64,000 bases of DNA from Massariosphaeria phaeospora. Lineage: Eukaryota > Ascomycota > Dothideomycetes > Pleosporales. The stretch spans positions 868,001 through 932,000 of the forward strand of contig JAADJZ010000008.1 in assembly GCA_011032825.1 (NCBI GenBank). Direction: 5' to 3'. Positions 53,726 to 64,000 of this stretch are shown here, piece after piece. Each line of letters begins with the position of its first letter. Position 1 is the stretch's first letter. Below the pieces are notes generated by a model. It was given only the letters and a program-made list of their open reading frames with translations. It did no database searches and was not told where the DNA came from. Both the position numbers and the translations under genes were made by a program.

Positions 53726-56700
53726 CTAAAGGTCCTGAATCCAACCGTTGACCCAAGCTTCTAGGCAGTCTTTCTCTAATGGTTGTAATGTTCGCATTGT
53801 ACTGCTAGATGCCATTGACTGACCAAGCTCAAACGTACCCAACGAGCTCTTCTTAGAGAGGACACTCTCAAAAAAAGGGAGTAGTTTGACCGCAGGGTTA
53901 GCGGTCAGGGCTTCACCATCAAAAGAGCCAACGTTAGAGATAGCCCTTAGTCTCATCACCCATTCTCGATAAGACACCACTTCAACCAGAGGACCACCTT
54001 TTTCAGATACTATTTTGTTGAGGGCATAGTTGACTGTAGGTAGGAGTTCCGTCCAGCGGCTAGGCTTTGGATGCACTATATGGAAAGTGGTATTGGCTTC
54101 TGTAGAGTGTTGTATATCGGAGACTTCCAAGAGAATCCTTGCGACGGAGTTGACTGGTATCCATCGAATATCTTTGCTGCTCTCTAGACATCCTAGAGTA
54201 TCTGGAAGTGCTCTGATGTGGAGAGAGCTGATTACCAGACTAGGGAACCACTCCTGTCGGTTCCACCCACGTCTTCGAAGACTGTCCCCTGATATCTGGC
54301 CAACGCGTGCGCATATTGTTTTCAGTCCGAGAATTTGAGATGCACACTCGAGTATCCTTTCAGCAATGTATTTGGATTGTCCGTAACCCATCGACAACGG
54401 GGCTTGGGAGTCCGCGATAGCGCTTTCGGGAATGACAGATTGCTTGGTGTATCCTGCGACGGATGCGATGGAGGAGACGAGCTGCAGCATGACCCGGCGT
54501 GGGCTACGAGTTGCAAATTGCACGAGCCCAATAACACCATCAAGGCATCCTGCATAGGATTGCAAGGACTCGTTGAAATTGACAAGCCACGCGTTGTGGA
54601 TAACGTGCACTACAGATTTCTGCAAGTCTTCAAAATCTGGACCGGAAAGTCCGAAGCACGGCAAAGCAAGATCCCCAGTAAGAAAGGTGACGCGACAGTG
54701 TGGAAAGTCAGCTGGCAAGCCCCTGCTCTTGTTCCGTCTGATCTGCAAATCTTGCGAATCCAGGGATTGATTAAGACAGTAAATCCTCTGTGTTGTACTT
54801 TCGAGCAGGGCATCCAGAATGTGGGACCCCAGTGCTCCAGTTGACCCTGTTAAGAGAATGGCATTCTCTGACTGTGGCGCTGTCACCCTTTGGCGTGGCC
54901 ATCTTGCGTCTTGAGAAACTATACGTTGATGCTCTGCAGCGTCTAGCCGGTCTAAGCTCGCATCAAATCTGTTGCGACTCATTGTTGTCTTGATCGCAAG
55001 GTCTTCCTGGAGAAGTGCGTCGATTTTCGATTGATATGATTGAACCATTTCGGAAACCTCGTCACCTAGAGCAGGGGATGCCAAGTCGGGTAGAGAAGCA
55101 TGCGTGATAGAATCTGCGAGCGACTTGATGGTCGGGTTCGAATAAATCGATTTCATCGTTGTAGAAAGTTGAGGAAACTCCCCTATTAGTGCTCTACGAA
55201 ACTGACTAGCTTGCAGCGAATCCATTCCAAGAGAGAAAAAATTGGTTGTGTCCGAGAGCACACTGCTGTTCAAACTGTAGGCAATCTGACGTACGATATT
55301 AGTTACATCATTGATTGCAAGTGGCTCCACAAGACGGTTCTCCGACTTGTCTTCGTCCTTGTGGGCAGTTTCCTCGAAGAAGCGATCGAGGATGTCCTTG
55401 TACAGAGCCAGTGTCCCTCGGCGTTGTACGGTCCCCTTGGCTGTTCTGAGGAACGGCATAGATGCAGACGCTATAAGAACTTTATCTTTGGCTACTTTCG
55501 CATGTCGCGGGCAGTATTTGTTGCTGTCCTCTATAGTCGGCCAGATATTTTCCACGAGATCTCGTTTGGCTTCCTCTGATAGTTCCTGTCTGACTGTAGG
55601 CTCTATGAGCAAAGCGGCTTCCTGGCGCTGTTGACCGACTAGCAGTGCTGCATACACTTCGGGATGCTTTGCGATTTCGTCCTGGAAGGTGGTTGGATTG
55701 GTCTTTTCTCCGTTGAGAAAGACAACAATATCATCGATCCGACCAACATGACTAAAGAGATTGGAAGATGATGGATGTTTCACAAATAGATCCCTTGTTT
55801 CATAGAACTGCATACCCTCGAAATGACAAAAGACTGGCTGGTACCTCTCCCCAACCTCGTTCGCGTTGTTATCTTGTCGGCGGATTTGTACAAGTTCATA
55901 ATAATTGTCAAACCGATACTCAAATTTTACGTTTGCTCCAGGATGGATATGAACATAGTGCCAATCTTCTCTGCACCAATCGTATTTGCTCCGTATCAAC
56001 GGGAGGGCAGAGCATTCACTACTCCCGAGTATTTGGTATAAGCCCATATTCTGCGCAACGGTCAAACCAGAGTCCCTCGGAACTGAGCCGCCTGAAAAGA
56101 ACAAGTAATCGAGTCGATTCACCACGGTCTCCAGGATCTTCGGGTCTCTGCCGATCTCATCAACGATCACGGGCGATACAAAAGCCCAGTCAAGTGGCGT
56201 ACTGTTCAAAGCACCCAGAAATACATCCATGGTAGCAGGAGTCCCTGCAGTGGGGTAGACAGGGATGCCTTTGTAGAATGCTGGGAAGATAAGGGTCAAC
56301 ACGAGACCGGCGATGTGGAATGGTGGAAGAGTAACCAAATAGCATCCTTTTCGAAATTTTTCATCAATGCTTGTGTATCCTTCTGGCGGAACCAGTGTTT
56401 GAGTGTTATACGCACGTGAGATCCACTCGTTGCTGTAAATTATTGGTTTCGGGATGCCTGTCGAGCCGGAGGTGTGCAGTATGAAGATAGGGTCTGTCCT
56501 CGCATTTTCGAAACCTTTCCGGTACGTCTTTGGCTGAATGTGACTCGGGTCCAGATCGATCAACTCGTCTAACGTTGGGATAATGAGCTTGGTAGTAATA
56601 ATCTTCTCGACAATCGATACCGCCACTGGCATGGGGTATGTCGTAATGAGTTTGAAGCAGGCCAATCTTGTGAACAAGGATATCTGAGCTTCTTCGCTGT

Positions 56701-56995
56701 TTCGCGGACTTGGCAAGAATATCGTGAAGCCAGTCTTGATTCCAGCAAGCAGAACAATAGTGTATCTCAAATCGCTCAGACCCAGGTACGCGATACGTTC
56801 ATGATCGTTGCTCTGTCCAAATGTTGAGGTGATTAGGTTAGCCACATGGTTGATGGCTGTCGCAACAGCGAGATTTGTAACAGCTCGATACCCGTTTTCA
56901 TAGGCATTTTCTCTAGGTATTTTGGCAAAAGTTCCTAGAGGATCGCTTCCAGCTCTGGAGTCGATGATGTCTGGAAGCAGCTGGTCACAGTGCAT
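53726..56995 (-). CDS. NRPS-like adenylating reductase (A-T-R, carboxylic acid reductase type)
   Basis: Activates a carboxylic or amino acid as AMP ester, loads it on a phosphopantetheine arm and releases it by NAD(P)H reduction to aldehyde or alcohol. Intronless, 1089 aa. Adenylation domain: A3 ILHTSGSTGIPKPI (residues 172-185), A5-like YQILGSSECSALP (320-332), A7-type ETRDLFVKH (399-407), A8-type GRIDDIVVFLNGEKTNP, and a late K in LRTAKGTVQRRGT. Thiolation domain: FFSLGMDSLQ with the pantetheine Ser at 593. Reductase domain: LLTGSTGALGSHIL (NADPH site, 714-727) and the catalytic YxxxK in YGQSKYIAE. There is no condensation domain. It resembles fungal reductases used for small amino- or aryl-acid products. 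Divergent from the amine oxidase gene across a repeat-bearing promoter. Confidence 0.92.
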   Translation of the reverse strand: MHCDQLLPDIIDSRAGSDPLGTFAKIPRENAYENGYRAVTNLAVATAINHVANLITSTFGQSNDHERIAYLGLSDLRYTIVLLAGIKTGFTIFLPSPRNSEEAQISLFTRLACFKLITTYPMPVAVSIVEKIITTKLIIPTLDELIDLDPSHIQPKTYRKGFENARTDPIFILHTSGSTGIPKPIIYSNEWISRAYNTQTLVPPEGYTSIDEKFRKGCYLVTLPPFHIAGLVLTLIFPAFYKGIPVYPTAGTPATMDVFLGALNSTPLDWAFVSPVIVDEIGRDPKILETVVNRLDYLFFSGGSVPRDSGLTVAQNMGLYQILGSSECSALPLIRSKYDWCREDWHYVHIHPGANVKFEYRFDNYYELVQIRRQDNNANEVGERYQPVFCHFEGMQFYETRDLFVKHPSSSNLFSHVGRIDDIVVFLNGEKTNPTTFQDEIAKHPEVYAALLVGQQRQEAALLIEPTVRQELSEEAKRDLVENIWPTIEDSNKYCPRHAKVAKDKVLIASASMPFLRTAKGTVQRRGTLALYKDILDRFFEETAHKDEDKSENRLVEPLAINDVTNIVRQIAYSLNSSVLSDTTNFFSLGMDSLQASQFRRALIGEFPQLSTTMKSIYSNPTIKSLADSITHASLPDLASPALGDEVSEMVQSYQSKIDALLQEDLAIKTTMSRNRFDASLDRLDAAEHQRIVSQDARWPRQRVTAPQSENAILLTGSTGALGSHILDALLESTTQRIYCLNQSLDSQDLQIRRNKSRGLPADFPHCRVTFLTGDLALPCFGLSGPDFEDLQKSVVHVIHNAWLVNFNESLQSYAGCLDGVIGLVQFATRSPRRVMLQLVSSIASVAGYTKQSVIPESAIADSQAPLSMGYGQSKYIAERILECASQILGLKTICARVGQISGDSLRRRGWNRQEWFPSLVISSLHIRALPDTLGCLESSKDIRWIPVNSVARILLEVSDIQHSTEANTTFHIVHPKPSRWTELLPTVNYALNKIVSEKGGPLVEVVSYREWVMRLRAISNVGSFDGEALTANPAVKLLPFFESVLSKKSSLGTFELGQSMASSSTMRTLQPLEKDCLEAWVNGWIQDL

Positions 56996-58216
56996 TTTGT
57001 CGTTGTAGGTGCGTAGGTGGGAGAATCTTCTAGCAAAACCCAGCCGGCTGAATTGAATTGTAAGATTTTGTCTATTCGACTAGAGATAGTGATAATCGAG
57101 TAGAAGCAGTAGTGTAGAAGTAACATTTGAAAGGTAAGTATTCTTTATACTGTCTGTGTTTGTGGAAAAATGATGATAGGAATGCTAAGAACAGGAGGCT
57201 TAAGTTTCATGGCTTTGAGTCATGACATCTTGTGTAAGTGAGCCTGCGGGTATACCGGTGATGCTCGGTAGTGTAACATCTGCAAGCAGCTACAGTCCAG
57301 GCTAAGCGCCGCCGCCACCGCCCAGCTTATTACAGGAAAGCCTGCCTTCCCTTCAATGCCTTTTGATGTATGTGCCTGTGAAGAACTGAAGGCTCAAGTT
57401 TCATGGCTTTGAGTCATAACGTTTTGTGTAAGTGAGGCTGCGGGTGTACCGGTGATGCTCGGTAATGTAACAACTGCAATCAGCTACACTCTAGGTTAAG
57501 CGCGCCCGTTGGTTTGATCGTTGGATGCCCGTTCGTATTGCTCCATCGTGAAGGCGGCCCCCGCTGGGCAGTATCCGAGTGTTGGAATCATGAGAGATAT
57601 TTTGTGTGCGTGTGTGTGTGTGTGAAGAGATGAGGGGGGCGAGAGAAGCGAAGACTTTATCAGTCATCTTAGTCAGTGCAAACGACGAACCATGGTTCCG
57701 AGAGTGCGGCTCCACAAAATGGCCACCCATTCAGATTCCGCGGAATACCAATGAGGCTTTTTTTGAGCATTCGCGCAAACTTTTATCCTAGTTTAAGCGC
57801 CACCGCCGCTAGGTAACTCTGCCTTCCCTTCAACGCCTTTTACACAGGATGCATATGCCTGTGAAGAACCGAAGGCTAAGGATTTATAGCTTTAAGTTAT
57901 AACATCATTTTGTGTAAGTGAATCGGTGATGCTCGGTAACATGAAACATATAGCGTGGTGTGCGGCATGTCGCACTAGCAAGAGAGTCAGTCATACCATT
58001 TCTCAGCTGTGGCTAACAGAGCTGACATTTACAACAAGAAGATCGTCATGCTGCCGCTGTCATTAAAGCACATGTACTGGTCAATCAATAGCTTTTCACG
58101 GCAACGAGTTATCAATGAAGAAAAACAAAAAGCTTTTGACATCTTTCCAACTCTCTTTCGAAAACCAAACTTCCTCATATCTTACTTCGAACTAGAACTA
58201 CTGCTTGTAGTACTCC
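56996..58216. promoter_or_regulatory. Bidirectional promoter region with three diverged repeats
   Basis: 1.2 kb between the A-T-R enzyme and amine oxidase genes, which read away from it. It carries three copies of a repeat that share GGTGATGCTCGGTA (57257, 57451, 57925). It also has a GTGTGTGTGTG run at about 57602-57624. No supported gene; the 60-103-codon frames conflict with the repeats. Confidence 0.55.
57190..57950 (+). repeat. Three copies of a promoter repeat (~190 bp unit)
   Basis: Copies at about 57190-57310, 57335-57505 and 57790-57945. Shared blocks in order: AAGCGCC(R)CCGCC, CTGCCTTCCCTTCAAYGCC, TGCCTGTGAAGAAC-GAAGGCT, GGCTTTGAGTCATAAC, TTGTGTAAGTGA, CGGTGATGCTCGGTA. Copies 1 and 2 are 194 bp apart; copy 3 is 474 bp further on and more diverged. 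All have the same orientation. Confidence 0.8.
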
Positions 58217-59737
58217 ATGGGCAATTCGAAACTGCAGATCGGCATAGTAGGTGGAGGTGCATCTGGTATCTACTCCGCCCTACTCCTTCAACGAGAAGGC
58301 CACTCAGTTACCTTGTTTGAGGCCACCGAGCGGCTTGGTGGGCGGATCTATACGCATCACTTTCAACCACAAACACCCAATGAGGATCCTCTGTTCGAAG
58401 TTGGAGCAATGCGTCTGCCAGATTCGTCAAGACATGAAATTGTATTCGATTTTGTGAACTACCTCAACACGCATCAAGGCAGACAAGACAAAATCAATCT
58501 TATACCTTTTGTTATGTCCCACGAGAACAACATAACGTTTGTGGACGGCAAGCAGAGGAGTTATACTGGAACGCACCTCGAGTCTAATGTTGGCCTCCCG
58601 AAAGAGTTCCAAGGCATCTCCGCTCAGAAGTTGTTGGAAGGAATTATCTTACCGTGGACAGCGATTTTGGAAGGCGATTTTGAATCAGGGTTCCGGGCTG
58701 TACTTGAGTATGATGGGTGGTCTTTCCGCACATACCTCAACTCGGTCGAAAACTGGCCCCACGAAGTTATCGACTTTGTCGAAATGATTGCAAGTCAAAC
58801 AAATCAGTTCGATCTCAGTTTCACAGAGGTCATTATGCAGTGCTTGGACTTTGGAACACAAGGTTTGTACACTGGCAACCTGTATTCCCTTATATAATTC
58901 TACTAATGGCAAACTACAGAATGGTTTACCGTTCGAGGAGGAATGTCTCGAATGGTTGATACCGCGGCCAGTGTGATCGGAAGTCAACACATTAATCTCA
59001 ACATGCCGATAAAATACATTATGGAACTGGATAATGGCAGAGTCTGCCTCTCGACTGGATGTCCATCCTCTACGAAGTGGGTGTTTGACAAAATAATACT
59101 CGCAATACTAGCTTCTAGCCTACAGAGTGTACTCGAACGTCCTCGATGGGACATGAAGAAAGAACAAGCAATACGAAGCACATACTTTGAGCCTCTCTAT
59201 AAGATGGGTCTTCACTTCAAAGTGCGCTTTTGGGAACACGGCAAGAAGCCTATATTTGGCGGCCAAAGCGTAACAGACCTTCGCATCCGGCGAATCATCT
59301 ACCCATCCACCGACCTAGGGTCTCGAGGCTCTGGAGTCTTGATTTTATATGCATGGATGACTGATGCAGCTCGTTGGTATGCGTTATCAAGTCAGGAACG
59401 CATCGATGTGGCACTCTACGAACTCGGAAAAATTCACACCAAAGCAGACTGTGGATTTGATGTAACGGAGTGTTTTATCGAGGCGCTCGACATGAACTGG
59501 GCTGGACATTCCTCAACCGGTGGCTGCATGTACCTTCCCGGACAATTCTCGAGATTTCATGAAGTCATGGGGAGGCCCGAAGGCCCGATATTCTTTGCGG
59601 GAGAACGCCTCAGCAAGCATCATGCTTGGATTGCAGGTGCAATGGACTCGGCATATAATACGGTGCGAGAGGTGTTAGGATGTCGGGATATACACACACT
59701 CGGGATGTTGACAGGAAATGTTAAAGCCATGTTGTAG
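58217..59737 (+). CDS. Flavin-containing amine / L-amino-acid oxidase
   Basis: An FAD enzyme that oxidises an amine or amino acid to an imine with release of H2O2. Two exons, 58217-58862 and 58920-59737, 57-nt intron (GTTTGT donor, CTACTAATG branch, CTACAG acceptor); 487 aa. Marks: QIGIVGGGASGIYSALLLQ (dinucleotide fold), FEATERLGGRIYTH (GGR motif), FEVGAMRLP, EWFTVRGGMSRMVD across the splice, and the C-terminal FAD loop FFAGERLSKHHAWIAGAMDSA. No signal peptide. It shares a promoter region with the A-T-R enzyme; together they could make and oxidise an amino-aldehyde or amino-alcohol product, but the substrate is unknown. Confidence 0.9.
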
Positions 59738-60047
59738 CCTGCCGAAGAATTTGTCTTCAACGGTAGCCAGAAAGTCACTTGAACTTTATGCAAAGTGCAC
59801 TGCAAACATCAACTTCCTCTCGAGTGTAAAATGCCTACTATTGGCCTACGGAACATTTTCGTGTATGCATAGCTGCACAAGGTAATTGGCTGGACACTCC
59901 GCCTCAACACATCGTACCCCGCAGTCTTCAGCTCCGCCAGCGCTGAGAACTCACAAACCGCTAGGTGCTATATGAAAGCCGCGTGGTATATCCAATTCCC
60001 ATCAGCCCAGGAGTCTGGAGATACTGCCCTACACAAAATCACTCAGC
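59738..60047. other. Intergenic upstream of the gasdermin-like gene
   Basis: About 310 bases: 3' end of the oxidase gene and promoter of the next gene. No clear element recognised. Confidence 0.4.
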
Positions 60048-60890
60048 ATGGCGCTCAAAACCTACCTTCTGGCTCCGAACTTCACACTGGAACCCGACGG
60101 TCCCATTCGCATTGGCAGAGTCATAATCGACCCGTTCCGCCCAACCAAACCACTCCACATCCCAACCTCTGAACCGGCCATAGCAACTCACGTGGACTTC
60201 GACAGCTCCCACTCACGCAACACCAGCCATTCCTTGCATGGAAGCGTGTTCGCCCAATTTCTTCAGGTCGCGAGCGCCAACGTCGGTGCCGGAGTCAGCA
60301 AAGACGTCCTCACTCAGTATACTATGGACAGTCTAGAGACTCAGCGTATTAAAGAGGATCCTACCGACTTCGACGCAGCCGAACTAGTCAAGCATCCTCC
60401 GGTTCAGGCTGCTATCAACTCAGGAGTCTTGGGCTCGGCGCCAGTGTACATGATTACCGGTATCAAGATCGCGAAAGGCTTCGGTTTGAGCACGCAGGTG
60501 GTACGCACGCGGGAAGTACAGAGTGGAGGGAGCGGTACAGTGACAGGAGACATTGCTGTAGGCGCCGATGTAGGGGCTTCGCGTACAAAAGGGGCAGAAG
60601 ACGCGTTTCGGTCTGGGAGTGATATCATATTTGCGTACCAGCTCCATGCTATTGCGTATAAGAAGTGGTGGCGCAAGAAATTGACAGTTGTTGTTTACGC
60701 TCCGTCGTCGGCGTTCCTGAGTGACGACGCCGAAGCCGTGGAGGATGAAGCCGCGGTCGGGGACGTTACACCTGACCATGTGCTCGCTATAGCGGAAGAG
60801 AATGAGGATGACTCGGTCAAAGCTGTGGATGGCTTAGATGGAGATTCGAAATGTGTCTGTATCGCCTTCAAGGACAGTGACGACGAATAA
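60048..60890 (+). CDS. Putative gasdermin-like cell-death protein (het-Q1/rcd-1 type)
   Basis: Intronless, 280 aa, with no signal peptide, membrane helix or enzyme motif. Seen directly: an N-terminal Pro-containing segment (LAPNFTLEPDGPIRIG), two amphipathic beta-rich stretches (APVYMITGIKIAKGFGLSTQ, 131-150; RKKLTVVVYAPSSAFL, 209-224), a Gly/Ser-rich linker (157-176) and a strongly acidic C-terminal tail (225-280). Known: fungal gasdermin-like proteins are about 250-280 aa, act as membrane pore formers after a short C-terminal tail is cut off, and are often encoded beside a protease gene. Inferred: the size, tail and tail-to-tail pairing with a subtilisin gene fit this class. The family call rests on context and layout, not on a profile match, and it may be a different NLR-associated fungal effector. 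Confidence 0.5.
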   Translation: MALKTYLLAPNFTLEPDGPIRIGRVIIDPFRPTKPLHIPTSEPAIATHVDFDSSHSRNTSHSLHGSVFAQFLQVASANVGAGVSKDVLTQYTMDSLETQRIKEDPTDFDAAELVKHPPVQAAINSGVLGSAPVYMITGIKIAKGFGLSTQVVRTREVQSGGSGTVTGDIAVGADVGASRTKGAEDAFRSGSDIIFAYQLHAIAYKKWWRKKLTVVVYAPSSAFLSDDAEAVEDEAAVGDVTPDHVLAIAEENEDDSVKAVDGLDGDSKCVCIAFKDSDDE

Positions 60891-60913
60891 GGCAATCTGG
60901 TTGAAAGAAGGAT

Positions 60914-63828
60914 TCACCCTCTCCTAGCCTCCCGTGAACTCACCAGCAGCAATGCATCGCGCATGCTGTCATCGTTCCGAAGAAATTCATCTGCAGAGAG
61001 ATAGTATATCTTTTCTCCCATTTTCCTGGATAGTTTTAGAAGCATCGAACGCATTCCGCGCTCTGTCCATAGTGAAATAAGACTTGGGTGTAATGGTGCA
61101 TACCCTTCGATACGCAAACGTGCATATCCTAGAGTAGTTGCTGCGATTCCGGCCGCAATAGGAGTAGCGATAGAGGTTCCGGTGCTGCACAGCTCTCCAG
61201 ACTCGTGGCAAAGGGATGCTCCAGGTACGTCTTTCCCCAGTGTGCCGAATACGTCTACTCCGGCAAAGTCTGGTGGAGGGTTCAGAGGTAAAAACGTCCC
61301 CTGGTGATCGGTTCCTCGGATTGAGAAGACAGAACTATGTTGGGCGGGGAACATCTCGAGCTGGTTGCCGCCATCGTTCGCAGCAGCAGCGAAGAACAGG
61401 ATCCGTTGGTTTCTGCTGGATAGCGCTTGTGCGATGGCATTGCTGATTACCTTTGTGTCGTCTACTTCAATCTCCTCGGAGAAGCCGAATGACATTGATA
61501 TGATGTCTGCTTCGGCGGTCTCTGCTGCCCATTTTATTGCCTATCCGCTGTTAACTTCTCAGGCGCCAGCGCGAGATATAGATATGCTTACCTTGGCAAT
61601 ACTTTGACTAGCTTTCCCTAGATCAGCCGAGCTGGTTGCCACTCGTGCAACGCAGATGTCTGCAGCTGGTGCCATTTTCATTGCAAGAGAAACTACATGT
61701 GTGCCGTGCCCGTCGTTATCGAGAGGTTGAGCGCTCCCCCCCACAAAATCTTCCCACATACAAAGTCGATTGGACCTTGGTTTTGGATAAAAGAACGAAG
61801 ATTTCCTATCGTACCCCGTGTCAAGAACAGCAATGCGAATCCGTCGAAGTTGGGGATTATTGCGATATCGTTGTGCCAGGTTCAGAGTTCCAGTGTTCAT
61901 AGTCCAATCCAACCACTCTTTGGAAGATTTAGGTAGGCTTCAAGCGCTGTTTAGGCTTACTAGTCACAAGCAGGACTGGTAAGTACTCACCTCGTTTTCT
62001 GATTGCCAGACAAAAGTGTGGTGTGGAGCAGGTTCTGCGGCTCAGTTTTGGGTAGAGCATAATCCAAAAGCTCCACCATATCTGGCTGGTTGATGATACC
62101 CATCTCGGCACACAGTTGCTCCAACGGAAATATTACTCTTTTGTACAGTATGTCTCGCCGTATCTGAACATCATTTTCCCTTGAGTTCTTCTGATGAGGG
62201 ACATGGAAAAGCTTAGGATCCAGACAACTTTGGGCAGCGGCTCTGTATTTGTTGCGTATTTCTTCGTTTCTGACGTCCAAACCGGGCCAATTTGTACTTT
62301 TGGCCACCTCTTGGTAGGTGGTAAAGTCTGTATTCAATTGCGCGTCCGAATATGCTGCACCGTGAGTTTGCCTTGGCTTTGTGAGGCAGATCTCTACAAG
62401 CATTATACCGAGGGCGAGTATGCGAGGGTATCGATGGAGCACACTGTAACTCTGGCAATGTTCTGAGTACTCGTTTTGCCCTGTTTCTGGGGCCGCAAAA
62501 GCAAAGAAGGGGCTTGACGGATCGATTTTTTCTTGGTCCATGTCTCCATCGGGATTAAGTCGATACTCTCGCATGAAATGTATGGTTTCGGTTGCCCAGT
62601 GCATACGCATAAAATCAGAGTCGTAGTAGCGCCAGACTGATTTGGCAAGGATGTATGCCAGTAGTATCCTGCCCTTTGAGGATATGTTTTTGCGCTGTAA
62701 GACTTGCGATAGGGATATACTTGGAGCTTCAACAACACGTCTGTCGGGTGCATCTGCCTGGAATAGTTGATGAAGGCATCCGTCAACAATTCTCAGCCGA
62801 ATACAAACGTTCCCCAGGGACCTGCCGAGGAGGTCACAAAAATGACCTGCCTCGATTACTTTAGTAATTTCTTCCTCCTCATTGTAATTAGGCTCTAATA
62901 ATTCCTGGTCCGCAAAATGTATCTGTCTTTTCCGTCTAAGCCGTAGCTAGTTAGCACGGGGCAATTGTACTTTGGGGGAATCGGGCCATACCTTGGGACT
63001 TCGAATCGTAACTGCTGCCACTTCACCAATACCTCGGGAGGCGGGGTTGCAGGTGTTGTCGAAAACACCATATCAAAGAATATATCTTCCTGGGTGGAAC
63101 GGGCTTTGTCCACCAGACGGAGCCTTGTCCAGTGCCTCTGAACTGAACAAGATCCAGAATCATCTAACAAGCATGTGCAATTGGAGTGTTGTAGTAACGT
63201 CTTGTACAGGAGCTCGTTCGTCTGCGGAGGGTATTCGACAGGGGGCATAATTTGATCGATCTGCCACCTGTCAACGCTAGTTTGGGTCTGTACCAGTTCC
63301 GCAACCACCCGTTTTGTGCCCACAAATTTTTCAAGATTAGACATGAACTTCCCAAGACGTGACCCTCCAGAAGCAGCAAATTCTGATAGTGATGACTGAA
63401 AACCCATGCGGATCTGGGGAGATGGCTGGAGAAGTGCTTGGAGGATAGGAAATGGCACAACTCCATCGTTATGAGTTGCGTAGAGACCGCTTGCTTGAGG
63501 ATTGACAGGCCACTAAGCACCTATCAGTCCAAGGCATTGATAACTGAGATGCCGTTTTGGATATACGAACCGTGCAGACTGCTTCTAGCTGACCAAGGAA
63601 CCTCGGAAGGCGCCTGGATATTACTTCCAAATTGCATGATCGCGGGTCTTCTAGTGTAAATCGGACCTCGATCAGTCTGGCTGCAAGGACTCCGAGATTG
63701 AGAATCCTGATTCTATCCAGCTTTTGCTGTCCACGCGCCGTCGGGTTTGTCCTCACAGCGTCCGCAGCAACGCCGGCCAGGTTACCGGTAACGATGATGG
63801 CCAAGTTCCATAGCTCCTGATTATCCAT
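60914..63828 (-). CDS. DUF7580-subtilisin (S8) protease, het-Q2-like
   Basis: Five exons: 63828-63571, 63512-62992, 62935-61991, 61937-61592 and 61540-60914 (introns 51-58 nt); 898 aa. Residues 1-570 form the fungal DUF7580-type helical domain, with ISSKGRILLAYILAKSVWRY, DFMRMHWATETIHFMREY, ALGIMLVEICL and IFPLEQLC. The C-terminal S8 domain has the full triad: Asp614 in IAVLDTGYD, His652 in DNDGHGTHV and Ser813 in GTSIATPIAAG; the oxyanion Asn is in AAANDGGNQ. No signal peptide or propeptide is seen, so it is cytosolic. Known: such DUF7580-S8 proteins are intracellular, allorecognition-type proteases, and HET-Q2 cleaves and activates a fungal gasdermin. Inferred: it acts on the product of the convergent neighbour, whose stop lies 23 bp away. 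Confidence 0.9.
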
Positions 63829-64000
63829 CAAGAGCGGCTGGGGTGAGTTGAGATGTGTAGCCGACGGCCGCAAAGAAGGAGGTTTGGCTGAGTGTGCACA
63901 TCGGGCTAGGCTAGGGCTGAGCTGCGGGGAAAGCGCGCCCGGGCGCCTTCACCCCCTCACACTTGGCATCAGACCTCAGCAATACCATCCAGCCTAGCCT

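Overview
The window looks like nuclear DNA of a filamentous ascomycete (Pezizomycotina, perhaps a Dothideomycete). The genes are single transcription units on both strands. Most introns are 46-80 nt with GT..AG ends and a CTNAC-like branch site. The gene content is typically fungal: POP1, DPH1, BTN1/CLN3, Rxt3, RRG9, an mpaB-type oxygenase, a DUF7580 protein and a cryptochrome DASH. There are no operons, ribosome binding sites or bacterial features. All exon joins below were worked out by hand from splice signals, reading frame and family motifs. Homology calls rest on recognised motifs, not on database searches.

Layout. 0-6.7 kb: an unknown nuclear-type protein, a broken acyl-CoA ligase relic, a secreted two-domain fasciclin protein and glutamate decarboxylase. 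7.4-13 kb: a cryptochrome DASH with a Gly/Arg-rich tail, a J-like protein with a LREEK repeat, a trypsin-like protease and an intron-containing tRNA-Val(AAC). 13-19.4 kb: an Sgf11-like zinc-finger protein, POP1 of RNase P/MRP, and DPH1. 19.6-22 kb: a repeat-built, probably GPI-anchored wall protein, followed by about 2.3 kb of apparently gene-free DNA. 24.3-31.4 kb: ribosomal protein S8, an F-box-like protein, ATP synthase OSCP and BTN1. 32.4-39.4 kb: the Rpd3L subunit Rxt3 and 6-phosphofructo-2-kinase/fructose-2,6-bisphosphatase, the latter with a GC-AG intron. 40.8-53 kb: two unknown proteins, a mitochondrial PDH/BCKDH kinase, cytochrome c, a short-chain dehydrogenase, an mpaB-type oxygenase, RRG9 and a small triple-repeat protein.

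The last 10 kb is the accessory part. A stand-alone A-T-R enzyme (NRPS-like carboxylic acid reductase) and a flavin amine oxidase diverge from a 1.2-kb promoter region that carries three diverged copies of a repeat. They make a plausible small secondary-metabolite pair. Right next to them, a 280-aa protein and an 898-aa DUF7580-subtilisin protease lie tail to tail, 23 bp apart. This arrangement and the protein features fit a fungal gasdermin-like/subtilisin regulated cell-death module of the het-Q1/het-Q2 type. It is the most interesting locus in the window. The protease call is strong; the gasdermin-like call is an inference.

Housekeeping genes dominate elsewhere, with an emphasis on mitochondria (OSCP, cytochrome c, PDH kinase, RRG9) and on RNA/translation (POP1, DPH1, RPS8, tRNA-Val).
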